DNA of 64,000 nucleotides, taken from Candidatus Thiodictyon syntrophicum. GTDB lineage: Bacteria; Pseudomonadota; Gammaproteobacteria; Chromatiales; Chromatiaceae. The position numbers and the translations under genes were made by a program. Every line of letters begins with the position of its first letter. The first letter of the stretch is position 1. Below are positions 16,433 to 24,757 of this stretch, piece after piece. A model generated the notes under the pieces. It did no database searches and was not told where the DNA came from. It saw only the letters and a program-made list of their open reading frames with translations. The stretch covers positions 5,915,501 through 5,979,500 of the forward strand of contig NZ_CP020370.1 of the NCBI RefSeq assembly GCF_002813775.1, in the 5' to 3' direction.

Positions 16433-17638
16433 TCAATGGTCATGACGGGGATGTTGCTTCAGCCAGGCTTCGATGATCGCGGGATCGAGACCTTGCAGCC
16501 ACTCCTCGGGCGCGAGTCCGCGCACCCGTTCCTCGGGGGCGAGCCCGCGCAGCCGCTCCTCGGGCGCGAGCCCGCGCAGCCGCTCTTCGGGCGCGAGCCC
16601 ACGCAGCCGATCCTCGGGGGCAAGGCCGCGCAGCCGCTCCTCGGGCGCGAGGCCGCGCAGGCGCTCCTCGGGCGCGAGTTCGCGCAGCCGCTCCTCGGGG
16701 GCGAGCCCGCGCAGCCGATCCTCGGGGGCAAGGCCGCGCAGCCGCTCCTCGGGGGCAAGGCCGCGCAGGCGTTCCTCGGGGGCGAGCCCGCGCAGCCGCT
16801 CCTCAGGGGCGAGTTCGCGCAGCCGATCCTCTGCCACCAGGCGATCCAGGAACATCTTCAGGTGCTTGGGGTCGCTCAGGACGTCCTCCATCAGGTCCCG
16901 CATCGCTTCGCGTTTGAAATCCTCAACGGTGTAAGCCATGTCGGTCTCCAGGCCAAAGTCTTTGGCCAGTTGGTCGCGCAGGAAGATGCCGATACTGCTG
17001 CGCGGACGATAGTGGGTCAAGCCGTACTGGGTTTGAGCGCTGGCGTGTGCAAACAGTCCCCAGGGGGCGTTGCGCGGCTGCTTTGCCAAGGTGTCCAGCA
17101 CGATGAGGCGCACCGGCAGTGCGCCCACCGCAAGATCATAGACCCCGGGGCAGGCGGTCGCGCGACAGGTGCCGGTCGGCAGTTGGCGTAACAGTTGACG
17201 CGGCTGGCGGGTGGCGATGGCGTAGCGGCGAAAGTCGCGCGCCGGCAGCAGCGGGTAGGTGCCGGCGGGTTCGGCCAGCGGCTCATCCGCCGTTCGTGCG
17301 CCGCGGTGGGCGGCGCGCAGCGAGGCCAGTTTACGATAGGTCACGTAGTGGCTGATGAGTTCTTCCAGCGCCCAGGTGTTGAACGGCTCGGCCGCGGATT
17401 TATAGCTCAGCAGGTTGTGGGCGGCCAGATTGTCAAAGCCATCGGGGAGCCCGTTCACGGCCTCTGGATCGGGGGTCACACCCGCCGCGCCGCGCCGTTC
17501 GATGATGAGGATGTCGAGTCGTTGGCTCTTCAACGACAACTCCTCTTCCATGGCCACCGACCAGGGGCGGCCGACGAACAGGTCGGTCAGCAGGATGCCG
17601 AGCCAGCGGTGCCAGGGTTTGGGAGGGCGTTTGTCCAC
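16433..17638 (-). CDS. Rpn-like protein with 9-residue LAPEERLRG repeats (12 units)
   Basis: This intact 401-residue protein starts at GTG 17636-17638. Its architecture is the same as at 11046-12278: possible PD-(D/E)XK domain, AYTVEDFKREAM block, repeat rod, LDPAIIEAWLKQHPRHDH tail. The array is one unit shorter and one block (EDRLRE) differs. Upstream is a short fragment reading KHLSEQPQA, the core of a MarR copy, embedded in hairpins (about 17760-17795). Thus a regulator once stood here too. Confidence 0.7.
   Translation of the reverse strand: MDKRPPKPWHRWLGILLTDLFVGRPWSVAMEEELSLKSQRLDILIIERRGAAGVTPDPEAVNGLPDGFDNLAAHNLLSYKSAAEPFNTWALEELISHYVTYRKLASLRAAHRGARTADEPLAEPAGTYPLLPARDFRRYAIATRQPRQLLRQLPTGTCRATACPGVYDLAVGALPVRLIVLDTLAKQPRNAPWGLFAHASAQTQYGLTHYRPRSSIGIFLRDQLAKDFGLETDMAYTVEDFKREAMRDLMEDVLSDPKHLKMFLDRLVAEDRLRELAPEERLRGLAPEERLRGLAPEERLRGLAPEDRLRGLAPEERLRELAPEERLRGLAPEERLRGLAPEDRLRGLAPEERLRGLAPEERLRGLAPEERVRGLAPEEWLQGLDPAIIEAWLKQHPRHDH
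16490..16813. repeat. 27-bp coding tandem repeat, 12 units
   Basis: Twelve in-frame units. The 3'-terminal block (LAPEERVRG, LAPEEWLQG) matches the 13-unit array, so the two differ by internal gain or loss of units. Confidence 0.88.
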
Positions 17639-18102
17639 GGATGGCGTTTCGTCGCGGCGGGCGGTGGCAAACGGCGCTGGTCATCAACCCGGCCGTCTCG
17701 CGATCTGCACGGCGGTTGGTTCGCACAGCGAACCCGACGGATCGCGCTCGCGGGCTGGCCTGCGGCTGCTCCGAGAGGTGCTTGAGCTGTAGGGTACGCA
17801 TCGCGTACCCAGCGCCAGCGGTTACGGTGGCCTGGCGGGTACGCGATGCGTACCCTACGCGCTCTGCGTCAACCCATCCGTTCTGATCGCACCCGGAAAG
17901 GCCGTGATCGTTAATCCGGCCAGATCCCGGCCGCGACGGGATGCTGCAACGATGGGTGGCCGGAATCATGATCAAGGCACGGCCGGGCCGCGCTGGGGTG
18001 CGGCGCTCCCGGTTGTTCGGCCTGACGGCTGAGCGGCAGGCCCCGCTGAGCGCAGGTCGCTGGTCGCTGGTCCGCACAGCGGACCCTACGGGCTGGCGCG
18101 TG
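17639..18102. repeat. Hairpin cluster between two nuclease genes
   Basis: It contains a half hairpin GGTTCGCACAGCGAACCC (17719-17736), a MarR scrap (GGCCTGCGGCTGCTCCGAG) and the inverted repeat GTAGGGTACGCATCGCGTAC / GTACGCGATGCGTACCCTAC at 17790-17861. TGATCA-core motifs near 17900 and 17957 follow. From 17893 it matches the flank at 3041-3296, with an internal hairpin mostly deleted. Confidence 0.7.
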
Positions 18103-19047
18103 TCAGTGGAGCACCTCGTCGAGGGTCTGGGCGGTCAGGATCCGGTCGGACCATTCCAACAGGGTCTCGGGGTCGGCGCCCGCGATGCGCTCGCGCACGG
18201 TGTCGGTGGGCGGACCGAACTTGCGGGCGATCTGGCGCAGGAGGACGGCGACCTCGCCTTCTTGGCGGCCTTTCTGAATCCCGATGCGCTCGGCAGTGGT
18301 CACGTATTGCATGTGCTCGGCTTCCTCTATCGCTTGGATACAACGATGGTAGTCTTCTTCCAAGGCGTCGGGCAACGCTAACACCCAGTCGATAAAGGCG
18401 TAGAGGCTCAAGATGTCGTCGCGCTCCAGCCCCCGTCGATAGAGTTGGCGCGTCAGGCCGATCTTGTGTGCGAGGCGCGCGGGCGGGTCGCGGCGGGTGG
18501 CGATGGCCGCCAGGTGCGCCAACACGACCAGCGCAAAGGGATTGACGCTGGTCTCCAGTTCGGTCACTCGGTCGCGATAGTCCAGCAGCTTGATGCTGGG
18601 GAACTCCAGGACCGCCCGGCAGCCCCACAAGGCGTGCTCATAGCGCGCGGGGCGCCAGTCGGGATGATCGTCCGTCAGCACCACGAAGGTGGCGACCGGG
18701 CGGTTGTAGCGGTCCGTCAGGCGCGAGTGGTAGGTGTACAGGCGCTTCGGGAAGTCCGCCTCCCGGTTGCCTTGCACCTCGGTATGGATCAATACCCAGG
18801 TCTCCGCCCCGCTGCGCCGCCAGACTTTGATCAGCTTGTCCACATGGCGGCGTCCCACGACCGCGCGCCGGGTGACCTTCTGTAGCTCTTTGTCGAGGAA
18901 TTCATACCCGCGCGCCCAGTCGATGTCGGCGGCGGCCAGGGGGAAGAAAAACTCGAGGAACTGCCGATGCCAGCGCTCGAGCACGTCCTTCCAGGGCGTA
19001 TCGTAGTCGTCGCGCCGGGCGGTGGGCGGGAGTGCTCTTTTCGGCAT
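18103..19047 (-). CDS. Rpn-like PD-(D/E)XK nuclease/putative transposase with DUF4351 tail, copy 2
   Basis: This 314-residue protein starts at ATG 19045-19047 (MPKRALPPTARRDD). It is a close paralog of 3297-4277. The same motif VDKLIKVWRRSGAETWVLIH...EVQG and the same DUF4351-like tail (LLRQIARKFGPPTDTVRERI) are present. The linker has only one KGRQEG unit. Its start is spliced directly to a 31-codon MarR fragment (copy G), so it may be transcribed from the MarR leader. Confidence 0.8.
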   Translation of the reverse strand: MPKRALPPTARRDDYDTPWKDVLERWHRQFLEFFFPLAAADIDWARGYEFLDKELQKVTRRAVVGRRHVDKLIKVWRRSGAETWVLIHTEVQGNREADFPKRLYTYHSRLTDRYNRPVATFVVLTDDHPDWRPARYEHALWGCRAVLEFPSIKLLDYRDRVTELETSVNPFALVVLAHLAAIATRRDPPARLAHKIGLTRQLYRRGLERDDILSLYAFIDWVLALPDALEEDYHRCIQAIEEAEHMQYVTTAERIGIQKGRQEGEVAVLLRQIARKFGPPTDTVRERIAGADPETLLEWSDRILTAQTLDEVLH

Positions 19048-19142
19048 CGGCTGGCCTGCGGCTGCTCCGCGAGGTGCTTGAGCAGGCGGTAGCGCATGAC
19101 GTCGCTGAGGTGGCGACGGACTTTGGTTGGGGTGTCGGACAC
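19048..19142 (-). pseudogene. MarR-type regulator copy G, 31 codons
   Basis: From GTG 19140-19142 the frame reads VSDTPTKVRRHLSDVMRYRL and LKHLAEQPQAS. It then joins the nuclease start out of frame, before the helix-turn-helix. No DNA-binding product can result. The leader upstream (19143 onward) is still complete. Confidence 0.8.
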
Positions 19143-19375
19143 GCTACCGCCCTACCGTGACGGGACGGTACTCGGGGTTTGGGGGCTGGCCGGCGGACGG
19201 GGCGGGCCTAGCATTCATAGGGTGAACGGCGATAAATGAGACCGCAGTCGATAAGGTTCAGTCAACGGGCAGTGCGGGCTATCGGTGGATGCTGCTTGAA
19301 CCTGTAATCGGGTTCGCAATCTGGGCCGTCATCTGAGAGCTGATCGCTGACGGCGCTTTCTTGGATCGTCAGCAG

Positions 19376-19822
19376 TCAATGGTCATGACGGGGATGTTGC
19401 TTCAGCCAGGCTTCGATGATCGCGGGATCGAGACCTTTCAGCCGCTCCTCGGGGGCGAGCCCGCGCAGGCGGTCCTCGGGCGCGAGCCCGCGCAGGCGTT
19501 CCTCGGGCGCGAGCCCGCGCAGGCGCTCCTCGGGGGCGAGTTCGCGCAGCCGATCCTCTGCCACCAGGCGATCCAGGAACATCTTCAGGTGCTTGGGGTC
19601 GCTCAGGACGTCCTCCATCAGGTCCCGCATCGCTTCGCGTTTGAAATCCTCAACGGTGTAAGCCATGTCGGTCTCCAGGCCAAAGTCTTTGGCCAGTTGG
19701 TCGCGCAAGAAGATGCCGATACTGCTGCGCGGACGATAGTGGGTCAAGCCGTACTGGGTTTGAGCAGGCGGTGGCGCATTGCCGCTGAGGTGAGGACGGA
19801 CTTTGGTTGGGGTCTCGGACAC
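19376..19822 (-). pseudogene. Chimera of 12 MarR codons and the 3' half of a 9-repeat protein (4 units)
   Basis: The start (VSETPTKVRPHLSGN, GTG 19820-19822) is MarR copy H. Within 20 codons it switches in frame to AQTQYGLTHYRPRSSIGIFL, the middle of the Rpn-like protein, and continues through AYTVEDFKREAMRDL, four repeats and LDPAIIEAWLKQHPRHDH. The putative nuclease domain is missing. As the fusion is in frame, a 148-residue rod-like protein might be made. Confidence 0.7.
19433..19540. repeat. 27-bp coding tandem repeat, 4 units
   Basis: Four units (EERLRG, EERLRG, EDRLRG, EERLKG cores) in the chimeric gene. Confidence 0.85.
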
Positions 19823-20286
19823 GCTACCGCCCTACCGTGACGGGACTCGGGACTCGGGGCTTGGGGCTTGGGGCTTGGGGGCTGGCCGGCCGACGGGGCG
19901 GGCCGAGCATTCATGGCGTGAACACAGGTGTATGGAATCACACTGGTCAAGGGTTAGTCAATCTCCATTGTGGGATCAGCAATGCCACATTGGGCAACCC
20001 GCCGTTACCGAGGCTCACTCGAGCTTCGCCCCCTAGCAGCGGGCAGCGCGCGCTCGGCGGCGGTTAAAGCCCCAACGGAGCGATACCTACCAGCCCGGGG
20101 CAACGCCCTGGGTGTTGGTCGGTTCTTCGTTGAGCCCGATACCCAAGGCGCTGCGCCTTAAGCTGCTGGCTCATGCGGCCAACTGTGTGGTTGGCCTACG
20201 CTTGGCCAGCACAGGTGGTTGATTCAGATTGGGGGGCTTTCCTGGCAAATGAGGGTGCCAAAAAATCCGCCCCATGAGCCTAAGGG
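19823..20286. other. MarR leader, GGGGCTTGGGGCTTGG microsatellite and unassigned hairpins
   Basis: The leader of copy H contains a local GGGGCTT triplication near 19855-19880. Further right are CCCGGGGCAACGCCCTGGGTG (20094-20114, short hairpin) and GGCCAACTGTGTGGTTGGCC (20178-20197, short hairpin). No gene was recognised before the DUF29 gene ends at 20287. Confidence 0.5.
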
Positions 20287-20778
20287 TTAAAGATTTATTG
20301 GGGTTCCAGCGACTTGGGGGAAAAAATCCTCGTCCAGGATCTGCTCCACCGAGTATGGGCAATCTGCTGGGAAGGTGTCGGCAGCGACATTGGTTTCTCT
20401 GCTTGCCAGGCGGCGGGCTTCGGTGTAGGCATCTGTCATTGCGGCTTGCAGGGACGATTTCAGGCTGGGAACCTTTTTCAACAGGAATAGAAGTTGGGCG
20501 CGCTGCTCAATGATCGTGTTGCGCCAGCTTTTCGCCTCGAATTCTTTCCATCGTGCAGTCAACGTCTCCAATTGAAATTGCCACTCTAGCAGATGGGCAA
20601 TCAGGATAATAAAACGGCTTTCCAGCTCACGCAGGTTGCTCTTTCCCATATCTTCGAGCTCCGCGATAAGATGCTCAACGTCGAGCGCGTGGGTCAAGCC
20701 TTGCTTTAACAGAAAGACCTGACCTTCGGCCCAGGCGTTGACGTCCTGCTCATAGAGTCCGGCGTTGTGGTTCATCAT
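20287..20778 (-). CDS. DUF29 family protein
   Basis: This 163-residue protein starts at ATG 20776-20778 (a second ATG follows directly). It has the DUF29 features LYEQDVNAWAEGQVFLLKQG, a central helix HLIAELEDMGKSNLRELESRF and a C-terminal DCPYSVEQILDEDFFP. Length fits the family (~150). DUF29 proteins are frequent in cyanobacteria and purple sulfur bacteria near mobile DNA, and their function is not known. Codon usage is less GC-rich than the nuclease genes. Confidence 0.85.
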   Translation of the reverse strand: MMNHNAGLYEQDVNAWAEGQVFLLKQGLTHALDVEHLIAELEDMGKSNLRELESRFIILIAHLLEWQFQLETLTARWKEFEAKSWRNTIIEQRAQLLFLLKKVPSLKSSLQAAMTDAYTEARRLASRETNVAADTFPADCPYSVEQILDEDFFPQVAGTPINL

Positions 20779-20808
20779 TCTTTGCTCGGTAGCGGCCGTC
20801 GCGTTGAG

Positions 20809-20932
20809 GGGCGTCGATCAAGATTCCGGCCGCTTGGGCTCGCCGGGTGCGTAGTCAGGCCATCTTGGCCTGACACCGTCAGGGCTGGAAGCCCTGACTA
20901 CGCACGGCGCTGCCGGGATTATGATCAAGGCC
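20809..20932. repeat. Motif-bounded hairpin cassette, type 2, orientation 1, second copy
   Basis: It is collinear with 444-567: left motif, CAGGCCATCTTGGCCTG, CAGGGCTGGAAGCCCTG, right motif ending GGGATTATGATCAAGGCC. This right motif equals the sequence restored when the group II intron is removed at 4387-5217. Confidence 0.75.
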
Positions 20933-21056
20933 GCGCGGGAGGGCCGGACGGTGGGCGGAGGTGGTTCTTTCGGCATCGGCTGGGTGCTAAGCGACACAAC
21001 TTCGCCATCGTTGATGAAAGATAGGGCGATGTCCGCGGCGGATTCATCCAGACCCC
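20933..21056 (-). pseudogene. Start fragment of a DUF4351 nuclease gene
   Basis: The minus strand reads STQPMPKEPPPPTVRPSR, matching the region around the start codon of the nuclease at 4277 (ITQPMPKQPPPSTARR). Only ~50 bp remain, between a hairpin cassette and the deleted DUF3782 copy. Confidence 0.55.
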
Positions 21057-21382
21057 TCATAACGCTTGCACCTCCAGCGAGTCGCCGTAGGTCTCGATCC
21101 CCAGGCGCTCGGCCACCTGGCGCGCCCGGGCGTCGATCATCGGCGAGATCACGATCAGGCGCTGCGCCTGGGCCATGATCTCCTCGTGAATGCGCTTGAA
21201 TTCTTCGCGCTGCTCCGCCTGATGCTGGTCCCACTTGCGGTTTTGTTCGTCCCACTTGCGGGCGCCTTCCTCCCGGTCACGGCGCAGTTCCGCCAGGAGC
21301 TCGTAGAACCGGTCGTCGGTTGCCGCCCACCCGGCATACTCCCGGCGGGTCAAATCCAGAATGTAGCCGCGAAACTCCGGGA
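21057..21382 (-). pseudogene. DUF3782 nuclease copy with large internal deletion
   Basis: It matches the gene at 9639-10379 from PEFRGYILDLTRREYAG through a single EQNRKWD unit and EEIMAQAQR, then jumps to LIVISPMIDARARQVAERLG and the original C-terminus. About 100 residues, including the D...ELK catalytic segment, are gone. The 5' end (first ~25 codons) is also missing. The junction falls in a GGCG shared by both break points. Confidence 0.8.
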
Positions 21383-21383
21383 A

Positions 21384-21859
21384 AGTAGGAAACTCCAGTT
21401 ATTTTACCTTCGGCAAGGACACCCGTTACTCCTTTCCTGGCAGCGGCGTACTGTTTGCGCTTCGTTGCCTGCGGCACGAGGAGCAAGCCCGATCAAGTGA
21501 CGCTCCCGGACACGCTACCGCCATACCGTGACATATGACGATACAGGGCGGGGCGGCTCGCCGGGCCTGGCTGCGCTATTGGCTCAGTTCATGGACATCC
21601 AAATCCTGCTCAACCGGCGCGCACCGCTCCAGCGGCAACGCTATGGCGCTGGCCCGGGTCTGCGGTCGGGCGTCTTCCGGCGCGCTGCAGGGCGTATCCT
21701 GTTGCCGGGCGGCACGCAGTCCCACAGGCCGCGGCCACCTTGACGTCGTTACGGCCGCGATGGCCGATCGGCGGCGGGTGCGCGGCGCGCATCTTCCGCA
21801 GGAACGCAATGGCATCGCGGTGGTCGGAACGATGATCGAGGATGAAAGAACAAAGCGCT
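21384..21859. other. Gap with a decayed MarR leader
   Basis: At 21505-21531 CGGACACGCTACCGCCATACCGTGAC-like sequence is the remains of another MarR start and leader. Left of it (21400-21500) is a moderately AT-rich stretch without a recognised gene. At 21820-21840 a poor TGATCA-type motif precedes the end of wecA. Confidence 0.45.
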
Positions 21860-23029
21860 CTACTCGCTTTCCTGTCTGCTGCCGTATGTCCATGGCAGCC
21901 TCAGCAGGGATCGATGCCATTTCTTGTCGGTATCGCTCGGGCGTAGTGATCGGCGACGATCCTGGCCGATGACCGGCGAGTTCGGTGGCGGGAGCATCGT
22001 GGTTGTGATTCTGTAATACAGCAGAAAAAGACCGACGAAGGCATAGAATCCCAGACAGCAGGGCAAGTCCAGCCGGTCGGCCAGAACGCCTAGTCCACCG
22101 GTCAAGAAGGTGAGCGCCAACAGCACGCCGGTGACCTGGCCATCCGTCAAGCCGCGGCCCAGCAACAGATGGTGCAGGTGCTGGCGGTCTGCGACGAACG
22201 GGTTGCTCCCGGAGCGCAGGCGGCGGACCATGACCGTCAGGGTGTCCAATAGCGGTAGGGCCAGAATCCATACCGCAGTGATCGGTGTCATCACCGCTTG
22301 CTCCCCCTGGGACAGGTGGATCAGAAACCAACTCAGGACGAAACCGAGCATGGTGCTGCCGGCATCGCCCATGAAGATGCCGGCTCGGGCGCGCCAGGGA
22401 TGGCGCAGGTTGAAGGCCAGAAAGCCCACGATGACCATGGCGAGGACCAACAGGGCACCGATATCCCCTGGGTGGCGCGCGTGCGTACTCAGGCACAGCA
22501 CGAGCAGCCAGCCGCCGGCGATCAGCCCCGAACCACCCGCCAAGCCATCCAACCCGTCGATCATGTTGAAGGCATTGATCACGCCGACCACGGCGAACAG
22601 CGTGAACAGCACCGCCCAGTCGCCGAGGCTGAATTGGCCCAACCCGAACAGATCGCCCAGATTGCCCAGCACCACATCGCTTCCCAGCGCCATCAGCAGG
22701 ACGGCGGCGGCCTGAAACAGAAAGCGCGTGGAGGCCCGGCTGGAGCGCAGATCGTCATAAAGACCAAGCAGCGTCAGCATGACCGTGCAGATCAAGAGGA
22801 CCCGCCAGTCGTGAGGCTTGTCCGGCAGCAGCAAGATGCCGACGCAGAAGGCGACGCACATGGCCACCCCCCCGACCAGCGGCACGGGATGCAGGTGGTG
22901 TTTGCGGGTAGAGGGGTGGTCCACCCAGCCCAGTGCCCGGGCCGGGGGCCTCAGCACGGCAATCAGGCCGACCGTGAGCAGGAAACTGCCCGGGAATACC
23001 AAATCCGCGAACCAACTGGGCGCACTCAT
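21860..23029 (-). CDS. wecA: WecA-like undecaprenyl-phosphate sugar-1-phosphate transferase
   Basis: This 389-residue polytopic membrane protein of the MraY/WecA family starts at ATG 23027-23029 (MSAPSWFADLVFPG). It couples a sugar-1-phosphate from a UDP-sugar to undecaprenyl phosphate and so starts polysaccharide chains at the inner face of the membrane. Visible motifs are DHPSTRKHHLHPVPLVGGVA, LGLYDDLR (the Mg-binding D-D), NAFNMIDGLDGLAGG, GIFMGDAGS and DRQHLHH. About ten hydrophobic segments are present. It lies downstream of the split ligase gene on the same strand. The C-terminal tail after HRSLLRL is unusual and may be repeat-derived. Confidence 0.88.
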   Translation of the reverse strand: MSAPSWFADLVFPGSFLLTVGLIAVLRPPARALGWVDHPSTRKHHLHPVPLVGGVAMCVAFCVGILLLPDKPHDWRVLLICTVMLTLLGLYDDLRSSRASTRFLFQAAAVLLMALGSDVVLGNLGDLFGLGQFSLGDWAVLFTLFAVVGVINAFNMIDGLDGLAGGSGLIAGGWLLVLCLSTHARHPGDIGALLVLAMVIVGFLAFNLRHPWRARAGIFMGDAGSTMLGFVLSWFLIHLSQGEQAVMTPITAVWILALPLLDTLTVMVRRLRSGSNPFVADRQHLHHLLLGRGLTDGQVTGVLLALTFLTGGLGVLADRLDLPCCLGFYAFVGLFLLYYRITTTMLPPPNSPVIGQDRRRSLRPSDTDKKWHRSLLRLPWTYGSRQESE

Positions 23030-23594
23030 GAACTTTCTATACTCCTGTACGACGACGACTGACGGCTGTCGGAGACCAAGTCCTGAAGGGATTGTTCTGA
23101 TTCTCCGGTGGAATCGCAAAGACCGGCGGCGCTCGGCCGCTCTTCTCGCCGGGCGCCGCCGGGCGGCGGATGCGGCGCGCGGCCGCGCGGCGCGGTTGGT
23201 GAAAAAAAACGCCGGCCAGAAAGGCCGTGAACAGCGCGTTGGCCGGGACTCGCAGGTTGTAGTCCACCAAGGTATGCAGCATCATCAGCAGCAAGGCCGT
23301 GCCTGCTCCAGCCTGGACGAAGCGGAACCTCGTCCATTCCCCGCTCTGCCATACCCGCCCCCACTGGCGCAGATAGAACAGCAACCAGACGGCAACCAGT
23401 ACGGCCGCGATCAAGCCGAATTCCAGCAGCCATTCCAAATAATCATTGTGGGCGCGGTTGATGGTGACGCCCGGCATCGTGAGCGGGTGGAACCGCCGCA
23501 GCACATCGAGGAACGTACCCGCACCGCTTCCCAACGGAAAGAACTCGCCGATGGCCTGCACGGTGGCGTCGAATACCGTCCAGCGCCCATCCTC

Positions 23595-24757
23595 GGCACT
23601 GGTTCAGTTTAATTCCTGTTTACAAGACATTGAAATATATGTAATATATCTAGTTCGGCGCGGGTTTCCGTCACTTTTTGAATAAGTGAGAACTTCTTGA
23701 ACGGACAATGGACATGCCCTCATTGCAATTCACAGAATTGTCGGCATCACAAGACGTATCAAACCGGTCATAACGGTACGCGTTTGCTGTGGCGATGTCA
23801 AAGTTGCAATAGGCTCTTTTCCGAGACCAAAGCCACCCTTATCGAGGGGCTCAGGAAACCGACCAGCTTCATCATTCAAGTGCTCAAAACGCGCACTGAG
23901 GGGATCGGCTTGAACGCCGCCTGCCGGGCCTTCGCGATTGCGAAGAATACGTTGCTCCTATGGGAGCGTCGCCTGGCCGATTGCAAGGATGTGCTGGTCA
24001 TATATGCCCTGACGCACACCTTTATTGAGCAACTGATCGAAGGTGATGAGCTTTATACGAAAGTGAATAGGAATGTCCCCCCGGAGGATTGTGAAGGCTG
24101 GACGATCGTACTGATGGAAAGGGCAAGTCGATTTATCTGGGCGCTTCAGTGCGGGAAAAAGGATCGCAGCCTATTTTCATATGCCATACAAATACTTAGA
24201 GATGTCATCCTGCGTACTGGCGATGTCACTCTAGTCACCGACGGGGAACGTCGGTATGGCAATCTCCTGTTTGAAATTTGCCACGAAGTATTGCGAACCG
24301 GAAAACGCGGCCGCCCACCGAAAGTGCTTCGTCGCGGTGTGAAGGTGCGCCTTAAGAATAAAGGGAAAGGAACTGATAGAACGGGGCACTCGCGTCCCAA
24401 ATACGAAACCCCTCATCCGGAGCATCCAGAAACCGATCAAGATGTGACGCCAGCCGATATTCATGCTAATCATTTGGAAGCATCGAACGCTTCATTTCGG
24501 CGAAAGAATTCTGCTTATCGCCGCCGAACGAATACGTACGCGAAGAGCATTTCTGGTTTGCAAAGAACATTGGATATGTTGTGGATTGTCCATAACTTTA
24601 TTCGCAGCCACTTCACGACAAAACAGGTTCCTGCGGTGGCTCTGGGGATTCTCCAGCAGGGACTCTCGTGGGATGAGGTCCTTAGAGTTCGACAGCCCAG
24701 GTTATAAAAATACTACAAAAACATAAGGATAAGGAAGAACCAAACTGAACCAGTGCC
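23595..24757 (+). mobile_element. IS1-like insertion sequence, 1163 bp
   Basis: Terminal inverted repeats are GGCACTGGTTCAGTTT at the left and AAACTGAACCAGTGCC at the right. Perfect 8-bp target duplications CCATCCTC flank it (23587-23594 and 24758-24765). The GGnnnTG end and an 8- to 9-bp duplication fit the IS1 family; IS1595 is the main alternative. Its base composition is far less GC-rich than the host gene, and the perfect ends point to a recent insertion. Confidence 0.9.
23697..24707 (+). CDS. IS1-like transposase
   Basis: This 336-residue transposase has an N-terminal zinc-binding motif (CPHCNSQNC...C..C, residues ~7-37) and a DDE-type catalytic region. Candidate acidic residues are in EGDELYTKVN, LVTDGERRYG and the later HLEASNASFRRKNSAYRRRT segment. 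The ORF may begin upstream of the first ATG in an alternative start, as the end of the IS lies 100 nt away. It reads antisense to the interrupted ligase gene. Confidence 0.85.
   Translation: MNGQWTCPHCNSQNCRHHKTYQTGHNGTRLLWRCQSCNRLFSETKATLIEGLRKPTSFIIQVLKTRTEGIGLNAACRAFAIAKNTLLLWERRLADCKDVLVIYALTHTFIEQLIEGDELYTKVNRNVPPEDCEGWTIVLMERASRFIWALQCGKKDRSLFSYAIQILRDVILRTGDVTLVTDGERRYGNLLFEICHEVLRTGKRGRPPKVLRRGVKVRLKNKGKGTDRTGHSRPKYETPHPEHPETDQDVTPADIHANHLEASNASFRRKNSAYRRRTNTYAKSISGLQRTLDMLWIVHNFIRSHFTTKQVPAVALGILQQGLSWDEVLRVRQPRL

Noticed and set aside
1-21500. Interpretation of the accessory region as a prophage
   Set aside because: No capsid, tail, terminase, integrase or lysis gene is seen, and the repeated genes are regulators and Rpn-like nucleases.
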